Source: an uncultured Lachnospiraceae bacterium (GTDB lineage: Bacteria > Bacillota > Clostridia > Lachnospirales > Lachnospiraceae). Taken from it: a DNA stretch of 64,000 nucleotides. Each line of letters starts with the position of its first letter. Position 1 is the stretch's first letter. Below the pieces are notes generated by a model. The model was not told where the DNA came from, made no database searches, and saw only the letters and a program-made list of their open reading frames with translations. The position numbers and the translations under genes were made by a program. Positions 46,258 to 54,742 of this stretch are shown in pieces. Where the stretch lies: the NCBI GenBank assembly GCA_910586205.1, contig CAJUGD010000014.1, positions 10,376 to 74,375 on the forward strand. The letters run 5' to 3'.

Positions 46258-47184
46258 ATGAGATTAGTAACACGTTCAGATTTTGACGGGCTGGTGTGCG
46301 GAGCGTTGTTGTTGGAAGCAGGAATTATTGACCATTGGAAGTTTGCACATCCCAAGGATCTGCAGGATGGCCTTGTGGAGATTCATGAAGATGATTGTTT
46401 GGCCAATGTACCTTTTGTAGAGGGGTGCGGCTTGTGGTTTGATCACCATTCCAGTGAGCATGAAAGGCTGGAACTTGAGGGAAAATATAAGGGAGAGAGC
46501 CGGATTTCTCCGTCATGTGCAAGGATTATTTATGAGTACTACGGCGGAAAAGAGCGTTTCCCGCAGTTTGGGGAGATTATGGAGGCTGTGGACAAGGTAG
46601 ATTCCGGAAACCTGACGATTGATGAGGTAATGAATCCTTCCGGGTGGATTTTGATTGGATTTTTGATGGATCCCAGAACCGGACTTGGCCGGTGGAGACA
46701 GTTTTCCATTTCCAATTATCAGTTGATGGAAAAGCTTCTGGAAGCATGCCGTGTTTTGAGTACAGAAGAAATCCTTGCCCTGCCGGATATGCAGGAGAGG
46801 ATTGACGTTTATTATGATCAGACAGAGAAGTTTAAGGAGATGGTTTCTAAGTATACCCGGACAGAGGGGAATGTGATCATTACCGATCTGCGGGGCGTGG
46901 ATCCTATCTATACGGGGAACCGGTTTATGATCTACAGCATGTATCCGGAACAGAATGTGTCGGCATGGGTAGTCAGCGGCCGGGGCGGTCATGGGTGTTC
47001 GGCGGCTGTAGGCTACAGCATTTTGAACCGCACGGCTACGCTGGATGTGGGCAGTTTGATGTTAAAGTACAATGGCGGAGGACACCGGAAGGTGGGCACC
47101 TGCCAGTTTAGTGATGAGAATATGGATGCAGAGCTGCCAAAGATGCTGAAGGAGCTTTGTGAGCTGGCCAATCAGAAGGCGTAA
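46258..47184 (+). CDS. DHH family phosphoesterase
   Basis: A 308-residue protein of the DHH superfamily, which includes NrnA-type oligonucleotide phosphatases and exopolyphosphatase-related enzymes. It has the N-terminal TRSDFDGLVC metal motif, GLWFDHHSSE (the DHH box) and a C-terminal DHHA1-like end with YNGGGHRKVGTCQF. The linker region is complete. ATG 46258 follows CGAGGAGGATT. The substrate cannot be told from sequence. It is separated from purE by a 223-bp gap with tandem repeats. Confidence 0.88.
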   Translation: MRLVTRSDFDGLVCGALLLEAGIIDHWKFAHPKDLQDGLVEIHEDDCLANVPFVEGCGLWFDHHSSEHERLELEGKYKGESRISPSCARIIYEYYGGKERFPQFGEIMEAVDKVDSGNLTIDEVMNPSGWILIGFLMDPRTGLGRWRQFSISNYQLMEKLLEACRVLSTEEILALPDMQERIDVYYDQTEKFKEMVSKYTRTEGNVIITDLRGVDPIYTGNRFMIYSMYPEQNVSAWVVSGRGGHGCSAAVGYSILNRTATLDVGSLMLKYNGGGHRKVGTCQFSDENMDAELPKMLKELCELANQKA

Positions 47185-47318
47185 GGCAAGCTTTTATAAG
47201 GAAATGAGCAGGAAGCGCTGTGGAGCTGAGGGAGTTTCACGGCGCTTTCAGTAATACAGACGTTGACATACAGACAGGAAAATATAGGGACTGTCTGCCG
47301 GAAGGCAGGGAGATGGGG

Positions 47319-47400
47319 GAAAGGACGAGAGCAGCCAGGGCTGACCGGATGATTAGAAAGGACGAGAGCAGTCAGGGCTGACAGGACGATTAGAAAGGGA
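47319..47400 (+). repeat. 37-bp tandem repeat in the purE leader
   Basis: 47319-47355 and 47356-47392 match at 34 of 37 positions, and a partial third copy (GAAAGGGAC) starts at 47393 and supplies the purE ribosome-binding site region. Each unit contains an AGGA element and an AGCAGYCAGGGCTG short palindrome. Confidence 0.8.
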
Positions 47401-47407
47401 CAAGATT

Positions 47408-47920
47408 ATGGCTAAGGTTGGAATTGTAATGGGCAGTGATTCAGATATGTTGGTGATGGCAAAGGCAGCGGAGATTTTGGATCACTTTGGGATTGAATAT
47501 GAGATGACGATTATTTCTGCACATAGGGAGCCGGATATTTTCTTTCAGTGGGCAAAGGCGGCTGAGGGGAAAGGGATCAAGGTGATTATTGCAGGGGCAG
47601 GGAAGGCGGCTCATCTTCCGGGAATGTGCGCGGCTATTTTTCCCATGCCGGTAATCGGGATTCCCATGAAGACCTCTGATTTGGGGGGAGTGGATTCTCT
47701 GTATTCCATAGTGCAGATGCCTTCGGGGATTCCGGTGGCTACTGTGGCCATTAACGGCGGCGCGAATGCAGGGATTCTGGCGGCAAAAATGCTTGCCGTG
47801 TCAGACAGTGAGCTTTTGGAAAAAGTCAAGGCATATGCAGAGTCCTTAAAGGGCGATGTGGTGAAAAAGGCCGAAAAGCTGGAGAGTATAGGGTATAAGG
47901 AATATTTGGCGCAGATGTAA
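47408..47920 (+). CDS. purE: N5-carboxyaminoimidazole ribonucleotide mutase
   Basis: A 170-residue class I PurE that moves the carboxyl group from N5 to C4 of CAIR in purine synthesis. The N-terminal VGIVMGSDSDMLVM loop, the SAHREPD motif with catalytic His, and GAGKAAHLPGM are all present. AGAAAGGGACAAG before ATG 47408 is the ribosome-binding site. purK, its usual partner, is not adjacent here. purM follows after 99 bp. Confidence 0.97.
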   Translation: MAKVGIVMGSDSDMLVMAKAAEILDHFGIEYEMTIISAHREPDIFFQWAKAAEGKGIKVIIAGAGKAAHLPGMCAAIFPMPVIGIPMKTSDLGGVDSLYSIVQMPSGIPVATVAINGGANAGILAAKMLAVSDSELLEKVKAYAESLKGDVVKKAEKLESIGYKEYLAQM

Positions 47921-48019
47921 GAAAGAATCATGGCTGAAAGAATGTGGGAATGGAGCAGGGGAGAGCAGACAATACAGGAAAATTTCGGGAACATATTGGG
48001 AACAACAGGAGGAAGACAT

Positions 48020-49051
48020 ATGGATTATAAGAAGGCGGGAGTGGATATTGAGGCAGGCTATCAGTCCGTGGAGCTGATGAAAGAGCACGTGAAAAGGACA
48101 ATGCGGGAGGAAGTGTTAGGAGGTCTGGGAGGATTTTCCGGAGCATTTTCTTTGGCAAAGATCAAGGAGATGGAGGAACCGGTGCTTTTGTCCGGCACAG
48201 ATGGCTGCGGAACCAAGGTAAAGCTGGCCATTATTATGGATAAGCACGATACCATTGGGATTGACGCGGTGGCCATGTGTGTCAATGACATTGCCTGCGC
48301 AGGAGGGGAGCCTTTGTTTTTTCTGGATTATATTGCCTGCGGAAAGAATTATCCGGAAAAGATCGCGGATATTGTCAAAGGGGTTGCGGAAGGGTGCCTT
48401 CAGTCAGAGGCATCGCTGATCGGCGGCGAGACGGCAGAGCATCCGGGACTGATGCCGGAGGAGGATTATGATTTGGCAGGATTTGCCGTGGGAGTCTGTG
48501 ATAAGAAGGATATGATCACAGGGGAGAATCTGACTCCTGGGGATGTGCTGATCGGGATGGCGTCCTCAGGTGTTCACAGCAATGGTTTTTCCCTGGTCAG
48601 GAAGGTGTTTGAGAAGGAGCTTACAAGGGAAGGGCTGGGAACCTGGTATGAGGAACTGGGGAGGACACTGGGAGAAACCCTTCTTGCCCCTACCCGGATC
48701 TATGTAAAGGCATTGAAGGGTATAAAAAGCGCTGGTGTGACGGTAAAAGGGTGCTGTCATATTACAGGCGGCGGGTTCTATGAGAATGTTCCCAGGATGC
48801 TGAGAGAAGGAACCCGTGCAGTGATTCGAAAGGACAGCTATCCGGTGCCGGCCATTTTCGATTTGCTGGCCAAAAAGGGGGAGATAGAGCCGGCCATGAT
48901 GTATAATACCTTTAATATGGGCATTGGCATGATCGTGGCTGTGGATCCAAAGGATGCAGAAAAGGCAATGGACGCCATGAAGGCCGCAGGGGAAACCCCT
49001 TATACTGTAGGTTCTGTGGAGGCGGGAGAAAAGGGAGTGACCTTATGCTGA
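48020..49051 (+). CDS. purM: Phosphoribosylformylglycinamidine cyclo-ligase
   Basis: AIR synthetase, which closes the imidazole ring of FGAM with ATP. From ATG 48020 it has 343 residues, the usual length; ACAGGAGGAAG lies just upstream. Motifs: LLSGTDGCGTKVKLAI, DAVAMCVNDIACAGGEPLFF (dimer and ATP-binding core), LIGGETAEHPGLM and GMASSGVHSNGFSLVRK. The last 7 bp overlap purN, so these two are translationally coupled. Confidence 0.97.
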   Translation: MDYKKAGVDIEAGYQSVELMKEHVKRTMREEVLGGLGGFSGAFSLAKIKEMEEPVLLSGTDGCGTKVKLAIIMDKHDTIGIDAVAMCVNDIACAGGEPLFFLDYIACGKNYPEKIADIVKGVAEGCLQSEASLIGGETAEHPGLMPEEDYDLAGFAVGVCDKKDMITGENLTPGDVLIGMASSGVHSNGFSLVRKVFEKELTREGLGTWYEELGRTLGETLLAPTRIYVKALKGIKSAGVTVKGCCHITGGGFYENVPRMLREGTRAVIRKDSYPVPAIFDLLAKKGEIEPAMMYNTFNMGIGMIVAVDPKDAEKAMDAMKAAGETPYTVGSVEAGEKGVTLC

Positions 49052-49638
49052 AGACAGGGGTGATGGTTTCCGGAGGGGGAACCAACCTGCAGGCCATATT
49101 GGATGCCATAGATGCAGGAAGGATTACGAATGCCAGGATTGACGTGGTGATCAGCAACAATTCGGGGGCATATGCTTTAGAGCGGGCAAGAGAGCACGGG
49201 ATTGAAGCAGTCTGCCTGTCCCCGAAGGATTTTTCCAATCGGGCGGAGTTTGAGCAGGCGTTTCTTCAGAAGGTAGATTCTTATGGGCTGGATCTGATTG
49301 TGCTGGCAGGATTTCTGGTAAGGATTCCGGAGGAGATGGTGAAGCGATATGAGGGGCGGATCATTAATGTCCATCCGTCTCTGATCCCGTCTTTTTGCGG
49401 TGTGGGTTATTATGGACTGAAGGTTCATGAGGCGGCTCTGGCAAGAGGGGTGAAAGTAACCGGGGCTACGGTGCATTATGTGGATGGAGGGATGGATACA
49501 GGCCCCATTCTTTTACAGAAGGCGGTAGAGGTAAAGGAGGATGACACGCCGAAGACTTTGCAGAAACGGGTGATGGAGGAGGCGGAATGGGTGATTCTGC
49601 CAGAGGCCATTAACCGGATTGCCAATGCACGAAGATAA
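49045..49638 (+). CDS. purN: Phosphoribosylglycinamide formyltransferase
   Basis: The 10-formyl-THF-dependent GAR transformylase, 197 residues. The N-terminal VMVSGGGTNLQAILDAI phosphate loop, the catalytic NVHPSLIPSF (Asn and His) and the DGGMDTGPIL loop with the catalytic Asp are present. It overlaps the purM end by 7 bp and is followed by purD after 50 bp. No purT-type alternative is seen in the window. Confidence 0.97.
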   Translation: MLKTGVMVSGGGTNLQAILDAIDAGRITNARIDVVISNNSGAYALERAREHGIEAVCLSPKDFSNRAEFEQAFLQKVDSYGLDLIVLAGFLVRIPEEMVKRYEGRIINVHPSLIPSFCGVGYYGLKVHEAALARGVKVTGATVHYVDGGMDTGPILLQKAVEVKEDDTPKTLQKRVMEEAEWVILPEAINRIANARR

Positions 49639-49688
49639 GGAGATGTGCAGAAAGAACTTTCACAGCAGAAAGAAGGGAGGAACGCAGA

Positions 49689-50963
49689 ATGAGAGTTTTG
49701 ATTGTGGGCGGAGGCGGCCGGGAACATGGGATTGCGTGGAAGCTGGCCAAGAGCCCGAAGGTAGAGAAGCTCTACTGTGCACCGGGCAATGCGGGCATTG
49801 CCGAGGTGGCAGAGTGTGTCAATATTGGGGTGATGGAGTTTGAAAGCCTGGTAGCGTTTGCAAAGGAGAAAAGGATTGATTTGACGGTTGTAGCGCCGGA
49901 TGATCCGCTGGCAGCAGGGGCAGTGGATGCTTTTGAGGCAGCAGGACTCCGGGCCTTCGGACCACGTAAAAATGCGGCGGTTTTAGAAGGGTCTAAGGCA
50001 TTTTCCAAGGATCTGATGAAGAAATATGGGATCCCTACAGCAGCCTATGAGACTTTTGATTCAGCAGATAAGGCGCTTTCATATCTTGAGACGGCAGATA
50101 TGCCGATTGTTCTGAAGGCAGACGGTCTGGCTCTGGGCAAAGGGGTGCTGATCTGCAGTACTTTGGAGGAGGCAAAGGCCGGGGTCAGATCCTTGATGCT
50201 GGATAAGCAGTTTGGTTCTGCCGGAAACCGTATTGTGATTGAGGAATTTATGACAGGCAGGGAGGTTTCTGTGCTTTCATTTGTGGATGGCAGGACAATC
50301 CGCATTATGACCTCTGCCCAGGATCATAAGCGGGCAAAGGATGGGGATAAGGGACTGAATACAGGCGGTATGGGTACATTTTCTCCCAGCCCGTTTTACA
50401 CAGACGAGATTCATGCTTTCTGTCAGGAGCATATTTACCAGCCTACGGTGGATGCCATGAGAGCGGAAGGAAGGGAGTTTAAGGGGGTTATTTTCTTTGG
50501 CCTGATGCTGACAGAAAAGGGACCGCGGGTGTTAGAGTACAATGCCCGGTTCGGGGACCCGGAGACCCAGGTGGTGCTTCCCCGGATGAAAAATGATCTT
50601 GTGGATGTGTTTGAGGCATGCATTGACGAAACGCTTGACCAGGTGGAGCTGGAGTTTGAGGATAATGCGGCCGTGTGTGTGGTGCTGGCGTCAGAGGGCT
50701 ATCCGGAACACTATGAAAAGGGATATAAGATCTCCGGTCTGGAGAAATTTGCCGGCGCAGACGGATATTATGTTTTCCACGCAGGTACAAAGTTTAATGA
50801 AAACGGGGATGTGATTACCAACGGAGGGCGGGTATTAGGAGTGACTGCATTAGGCAGCAGCCTTGCAGCAGCCCGCGCAAATGCTTATAAGGCGGCAGAA
50901 TGGGTGCAGTTTGAGAACCAATATATGCGCAGGGACATCGGGAAAGCAATCGATGAAGCATAG
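49689..50963 (+). CDS. purD: Phosphoribosylamine-glycine ligase
   Basis: GAR synthetase, 424 residues, ATP-grasp fold. N-terminal VLIVGGGGREHGIAWKLAKS; ATP-binding VLKADGLALGKGVLI; EEFMTGREVSVLSFVDGRTI; the metal-binding EYNARFGDPETQ; C-terminal GRVLGVTALGSSLAAARANA. ATG 49689 has AAGGGAGGAACG upstream. It is the last recognised purine gene of this cluster. Confidence 0.97.
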   Translation: MRVLIVGGGGREHGIAWKLAKSPKVEKLYCAPGNAGIAEVAECVNIGVMEFESLVAFAKEKRIDLTVVAPDDPLAAGAVDAFEAAGLRAFGPRKNAAVLEGSKAFSKDLMKKYGIPTAAYETFDSADKALSYLETADMPIVLKADGLALGKGVLICSTLEEAKAGVRSLMLDKQFGSAGNRIVIEEFMTGREVSVLSFVDGRTIRIMTSAQDHKRAKDGDKGLNTGGMGTFSPSPFYTDEIHAFCQEHIYQPTVDAMRAEGREFKGVIFFGLMLTEKGPRVLEYNARFGDPETQVVLPRMKNDLVDVFEACIDETLDQVELEFEDNAAVCVVLASEGYPEHYEKGYKISGLEKFAGADGYYVFHAGTKFNENGDVITNGGRVLGVTALGSSLAAARANAYKAAEWVQFENQYMRRDIGKAIDEA

Positions 50964-51002
50964 GTTTTGGATGATAGATGAGTAAAAAGGAGATGTAACG
51001 GT

Positions 51003-51341
51003 ATGGGAAGTTATTCTTACAGCAAGGAATTTAATCAAAACAATGTGACATTGGGCGAATTTGATTTGGAGAAAATCCGCAAGAGCTTTACAAGGATATT
51101 CGACAGCTATAATCCAAAGATCAAGGCTGAGGTTTTTGATTCATTTTGTGAGGATTTTTATGAGCTTGCCAGTGGGATGCCGGTGTCAAACGAGCGGATC
51201 TGGCGTATGATCATTACAGATATGCTTTTTAATTATGATGAGAGAGGATATTTGGAGTCAGCATCTCCGGATAATGGGATCAAGAGAAAACAATTTGCCA
51301 TTATAGCCAATGTGATTATCGGGAAAATGAGGAAAAAATAA
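51003..51341 (+). CDS. Hypothetical 112-aa protein after purD
   Basis: Not recognised as a named family. A small soluble-looking, charged protein rich in Phe/Tyr (FDLEKIRKSFTRIFDSYNPK, VFDSFCEDFYELASGMPVS), with a C-terminal basic tail (GKMRKK). ATG 51003 has AAAGGAGATGTAAC upstream, so it is probably translated. It lies 39 bp after purD and is likely in the same transcript. A role in purine synthesis is not indicated. Confidence 0.7.
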   Translation: MGSYSYSKEFNQNNVTLGEFDLEKIRKSFTRIFDSYNPKIKAEVFDSFCEDFYELASGMPVSNERIWRMIITDMLFNYDERGYLESASPDNGIKRKQFAIIANVIIGKMRKK

Positions 51342-51356
51342 ACAGGCTTGGAGATT

Positions 51357-51450
51357 AAAAGGGGGCTGTTGCACAATCTGGCAATTTCACAATATAAGGT
51401 GGGGATCCTATAGAATTGTGGAAATATGCTGTTTTGTGACAGCCCTTTTG
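51357..51450. repeat. 94-bp palindromic element (MITE-like hairpin)
   Basis: AAAAGGGGGCTGTTGCACAA (51357-51376) mirrors TTTTGTGACAGCCCTTTT (51432-51449), and the inner segments GCAATTTCACAATATAAGG and CCTATAGAATTGTGGAAATA also pair. The whole unit folds into one long imperfect hairpin between purD's neighbour and the nuclease gene. A strong bidirectional terminator or a miniature inverted-repeat element are both possible; no clear target-site duplication was seen. Confidence 0.75.
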
Positions 51451-51477
51451 TTATGCTTTAGCAGGAGGTTTGAGGAA

Positions 51478-52509
51478 TTGATTCGGGAAAAGGGAATATT
51501 TTTTGGAATTTTGGCGGCAATGGCCCTGGCTGTTTCTGCCTGTGGAATGCAAGGCTCTTTGCCGGTTTCTGCCGGTGAGGGACAAGCGGCCATATCGGCT
51601 TTTGATGACAGAGAATATCAGCCGCAGGCAGCAATCGGAGGGGTGCTGCCAAGGGAGGCGTCAGAAGGTCTTGGGGAAGAACTTTTGGAGAACCAAACGG
51701 ACAGCCAGGAAACCGGGCTTATGCAGGACTGGCTGGAGAATCTGCCGGCATATACAGGGGAAGCCAGTATGGAGATAAACCAAAATATGCCTTTTTTCTT
51801 ACCGGAAGAAATCACAGTCAATGTTTTTGAACATTACAGTGAGTTAGACAGCTTAGGCCGCTGCGGCGTGGCTTTTGCCAATGTGTGCAGGGAGCTTATG
51901 CCTACCGAAGAAAGAGGAAGCATCGGCAATGTCAGACCTTCCGGCTGGCATACAATAAAGTATGACCGGATTGCTGACAGGTATCTGTACAATCGCTGTC
52001 ATTTGATCGGTTATCAGTTATCTGGTGAAAATGCCAATGAGAAAAATCTTATCACAGGAACACGGTATCTGAACACAGAAGGGATGCTTCCCTGGGAGAA
52101 TCAGGTGGCCAGGTATGTGGAAGAAACGGGAAATCACGTTTTGTACCGTGTCACTCCCTGCTATGAGGGGGAGAATCTGGTGGCTTCCGGTGTTCTGATG
52201 GAGGCTTTTTCGGTGGAGGATCAGGGAGAGGGAATTTGCCTGAATGTATATTGTTTTAATGTGCAGCCGGGGATTTTGATTGATTATGCAACTGGTGAGA
52301 GCGAATTGGACGAAAACTGGACGCCGCCGCAGCCGGAACAGACAGGGCCAATGTATGATTATGTCCTTAACACAAATACAAAAAGATTTCATATTCCAGA
52401 GTGTCCCAGTGTGGGGGATATGAGTGAGAAGAACAGGGATACATTTACAGGGGACAGGGAGACGCTGATTGAGAAGGGATATGTTCCCTGCGGGCGGTGT
52501 AAGCCGTGA
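51478..52509 (+). CDS. DNA/RNA non-specific endonuclease lipoprotein (EndA type)
   Basis: A secreted nuclease of the His-metal finger family related to EndA/DNA-entry nucleases. From TTG 51478 (AGGAGG 9 nt upstream) there are 343 residues. The N-terminus is basic, then hydrophobic, ending in the lipobox LAVSAC, so the protein is probably lipid-anchored. The nuclease core has LYNRCHLIGYQLSGENANEK with catalytic His and NLITGTRYLNTEGM. A C-terminal ~60-residue extension holds His and Cys in RFHIPECPSV and VPCGRCKP, the metal-binding domain often fused to such nucleases. An earlier GTG at 51418 overlaps the palindrome and has no ribosome-binding site. Confidence 0.87.
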   Translation: MIREKGIFFGILAAMALAVSACGMQGSLPVSAGEGQAAISAFDDREYQPQAAIGGVLPREASEGLGEELLENQTDSQETGLMQDWLENLPAYTGEASMEINQNMPFFLPEEITVNVFEHYSELDSLGRCGVAFANVCRELMPTEERGSIGNVRPSGWHTIKYDRIADRYLYNRCHLIGYQLSGENANEKNLITGTRYLNTEGMLPWENQVARYVEETGNHVLYRVTPCYEGENLVASGVLMEAFSVEDQGEGICLNVYCFNVQPGILIDYATGESELDENWTPPQPEQTGPMYDYVLNTNTKRFHIPECPSVGDMSEKNRDTFTGDRETLIEKGYVPCGRCKP

Positions 52510-52511
52510 CA

Positions 52512-52741
52512 GGCATTTTGTGTGCATCCGCCGGAGGCTCACAGTAACCCCTCTTTCATTTATGGTGGTGCTGTGAAAGTCTCGAATCCTCCGAAATAGG
52601 TCTGCGCACTTGCTGCGCTGACCGTACAGCGCCAAAATGCCTGTTTTTTGGCATTTTGTGTGCATCCGCCGGAGGCTCACAGTAACCTCTCTTTCATTTA
52701 TGGTGGTGCTGCGAAATGCGGCATGAGGGGTTACTGTGAGG
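52512..52741. repeat. 67-bp direct repeat with inverted tail (structured intergenic repeat)
   Basis: 52512-52578 and 52650-52716 differ at only two positions. Between them AAAATGCC-TGTTTTTT-GGCATTTT (about 52634-52657) is a perfect hairpin. After the second copy, GAGGGGTTACTGTGAG (52726-52741) is the reverse complement of CTCACAGTAACCCCTC inside copy 1. The unit looks like a REP-type or small mobile intergenic repeat following the nuclease gene. Confidence 0.8.
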
Positions 52742-52797
52742 GCTGGATGAGTAAATAAGGCAGAGAAAACAGGAAGACATAGAGGAGGAAAACGAAG

Positions 52798-53163
52798 GTG
52801 AAGTTAAAAAATGTGTTGATAGCAGTGGAGGATATGGAGAGGGCCAAAAGGTTTTACAGGGAGCTGTTTGGGCTTTATGTAATTTTGGATCAAGGCGGCA
52901 ATGTGATTTTGACAGAAGGGCTGGTTCTTCAGGATGCAGGAATATGGAAGAAATTTTTGGAAAAAGAAATAATTCCCAGAAATCATGCTGCAGAGCTGTA
53001 TTTTGAGGAGCCGGATATAGAAGGTTTTGTCAAAAAGCTGGAAAAGTATCCGGAACCTATAGAATATGTGAATCGCCTTATGGAACATTCGTGGGGCCAA
53101 CGGGTGGTGCGGTTTTATGATCCGGATGGAAATCTGATTGAGGTGGGGACGCCTATGAGGTGA
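52798..53163 (+). CDS. VOC (glyoxalase/bleomycin-resistance) family protein
   Basis: A 121-residue single VOC protein with the paired beta-alpha-beta-beta-beta layout. N-terminal KNVLIAVEDMERAKRFYREL; C-terminal VVRFYDPDGNLIEVG, which holds the metal-ligand Glu. Putative metal ligands also include the His of HAAELYFEE. The substrate is unknown; members include glyoxalases, dioxygenases and antibiotic-binding proteins. GTG 52798 follows AGAGGAGGAAAACGAAG. Confidence 0.85.
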   Translation: MKLKNVLIAVEDMERAKRFYRELFGLYVILDQGGNVILTEGLVLQDAGIWKKFLEKEIIPRNHAAELYFEEPDIEGFVKKLEKYPEPIEYVNRLMEHSWGQRVVRFYDPDGNLIEVGTPMR

Positions 53164-53249
53164 AGCTGCCCAATCGGATCATAAGATGATTCTATGGGCA
53201 GATAAGACAGAGGCTTTCGTTTGTTTAAATGGTCTTGCAGCTTGGGATT

Positions 53250-53858
53250 TTACCTGATTGTGCCTACAATTTTTATGTTTCCGCCATCTTGAAAGATACC
53301 GGAACAATTATATTTCCACACTCCTTTTTTTAGGAGGATCTCTTTTGTTGTGTCAGAGGACTCGATGGTAATGCGTTGTTCTTTCCCGTCAGGGTCAAAT
53401 AAGAAGAAATCTACAGAGCCGCCTTTTATATCCGAGGTGATTTTTAAGGTCAAGGTTTGATTGTTTTCTGCCTGGAATGAGCCGGACTTGGCAATGTTTC
53501 GCTGGTCTGGATTATTGGATAAATCAATGACTGCATTTCCATTAATGTGGTTGGGAACATTGGAGAAATTGTCACTGCCGGGAATCAGATCGACAGTATT
53601 TTTTTCATGGTCGTAATGAAGGGTATATCCAAGGTATGTCAGAAATTCATTGGCCGGCAGGTACAGTTCTGCCTCTTGTTCTTCTTCCAATGTGACGGAA
53701 ATCAAGGGGTGAGTATGGGGGATAACAGATCCGTTAAGTGCTGCTTTGATATCGCATAGGTTTGCGGACTTGATTCCGGCTGCCGCATATGCAGTGGTTA
53801 TTCCCAAGGTTCCTATGAGCAGTCCGGCAATAAAACTTTTTAAATCAAATTTTTTCAT
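53250..53858 (-). CDS. Exported protein with a copper-amine-oxidase-type stalk domain
   Basis: A 202-residue exported protein. The N-terminus KKFDLKSFIAGLLIGTLGIT is a signal peptide or uncleaved anchor. Residues ~60-110 (EEEQEAELYLPANEFLTYLG, YTLHYDHEKNTVDLIPGSDN) match the stalk domain used by Firmicutes surface proteins. The rest is a beta-rich domain ending in ILLKKGVWKYNCSGIFQDGG. GGAGG lies 7 nt before ATG 53858. It is divergent from the TetR-family gene; both have promoters in the shared gap. Confidence 0.75.
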   Translation of the reverse strand: MKKFDLKSFIAGLLIGTLGITTAYAAAGIKSANLCDIKAALNGSVIPHTHPLISVTLEEEQEAELYLPANEFLTYLGYTLHYDHEKNTVDLIPGSDNFSNVPNHINGNAVIDLSNNPDQRNIAKSGSFQAENNQTLTLKITSDIKGGSVDFFLFDPDGKEQRITIESSDTTKEILLKKGVWKYNCSGIFQDGGNIKIVGTIR

Positions 53859-53895
53859 GTGTATGCCTCCGGCTTTCCGATTTATGATTATGTCT

Positions 53896-53924
53896 ATTTT
53901 AGCATGATTGCAGTACAGATACAA
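53896..53924 (-). promoter_or_regulatory. Promoter of the stalk-domain gene
   Basis: On the minus strand TTGTAT (53919-53924), a 17-nt spacer and TAAAAT (53896-53901), 38 nt upstream of the start codon. Confidence 0.5.
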
Positions 53925-53952
53925 GATGCCAAGGGAAAAAATAAAAATAGTG

Positions 53953-53981
53953 TTGACTTTTGCAGACGTTGAGTGTATTAT
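53953..53981 (+). promoter_or_regulatory. Promoter of the TetR-family gene
   Basis: TTGACT (53953-53958), a 17-nt spacer and TATTAT (53976-53981). Confidence 0.6.
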
Positions 53982-53984
53982 AGT

Positions 53985-54012
53985 TATGACCAAAACAGTA
54001 TTTTAAGTCATA
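53985..54012 (+). promoter_or_regulatory. Candidate operator of the TetR-family regulator
   Basis: TATGAC (53985-53990) and GTCATA (54007-54012) are a perfect 6-bp inverted repeat with a 16-nt centre, placed just after the -10 box and before the ribosome-binding site. This is a typical place for an autoregulatory operator. Confidence 0.4.
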
Positions 54013-54028
54013 TAAAGGAGAAAACTAT

Positions 54029-54607
54029 ATGGCCAGAAGTTTTACAGAACGGGAAAAAGAAAATATTAAAAAAAGCTTACAGGAAGCTTGTAAGCAGAGT
54101 TGGACACAATATGGATATAAGAAAACAAGTGTAGATGACCTTTGCAGGCAAGCGGGCATCTCAAAGGGGGCATTTTATCTTTTCTTTGAATCGAAAGAAG
54201 CTCTCTTTTGCGAGGTTTTGTGTTCCGTGCAAGAACAAATCTGCAGAGCCGTATCAGAGGTAATCGAGAAACACAAAGATAAGTACGGCGCTGCAGAAGC
54301 CCTAAAGCTCGTTTATCGGGAATATGATAAGAACAATTTTTTATATAATTCAGACAGCAAGGACTTTACAATTTTAGTGAACAAGTTGTCAGAGGAACAG
54401 GCAAAAAAAATCCAGGAATCCAATAATATGAGCCGAAACCTTTTTTTAAACCATTCGTATTTGAAGTTCAAGGTTGATGCTGATTTGGCGATGTCAGTTA
54501 TATACTCTTTAATTATGAATATCAAAAACAAGGATATTCTTCCATACAATCATATGGAAACTTTTGATTTTATGGCTGACCATCTCATTGATAGTTTGTA
54601 CGAATAA
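54029..54607 (+). CDS. TetR/AcrR family transcriptional regulator
   Basis: A 192-residue repressor. The N-terminal HTH is QYGYKKTSVDDLCRQAGISK followed by GAFYLFFESKEALFCEVL, close to the TetR consensus. The helical C-terminal ligand domain has no specific match. RBS AAGGAGAAAAC before ATG 54029. It is followed by a DUF4180 gene, a pairing often seen in Firmicutes; regulation of that gene is inferred. Confidence 0.9.
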   Translation: MARSFTEREKENIKKSLQEACKQSWTQYGYKKTSVDDLCRQAGISKGAFYLFFESKEALFCEVLCSVQEQICRAVSEVIEKHKDKYGAAEALKLVYREYDKNNFLYNSDSKDFTILVNKLSEEQAKKIQESNNMSRNLFLNHSYLKFKVDADLAMSVIYSLIMNIKNKDILPYNHMETFDFMADHLIDSLYE

Positions 54608-54742
54608 CGGAGGTTCAGCGTTGTTTTGCTGATTTTTATTCCCATTTTCAGACACGTTTTAGTACTGTTGCGGTCAGTTGAAAGCCATTGTCAAAATGAT
54701 TCAAAATTTTATTTGTCCATTTGGAAAGGAATGATGCAAAAT

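Noticed and set aside
47273..47295. Promoter for purE from the TTGACA near 47274
   Set aside because: The next -10-like sequence is only 14 nt away, outside the usual spacing, so it was not listed as a promoter.
51418..51477. GTG start for the nuclease, giving a longer N-terminus
   Set aside because: It lies within the palindromic element without a ribosome-binding site; TTG 51478 has AGGAGG at good spacing and yields a proper lipoprotein signal.
54626..54742. 35-codon N-terminal extension of the DUF4180 protein
   Set aside because: No ribosome-binding site and outside the family alignment; later ATGs are better supported.
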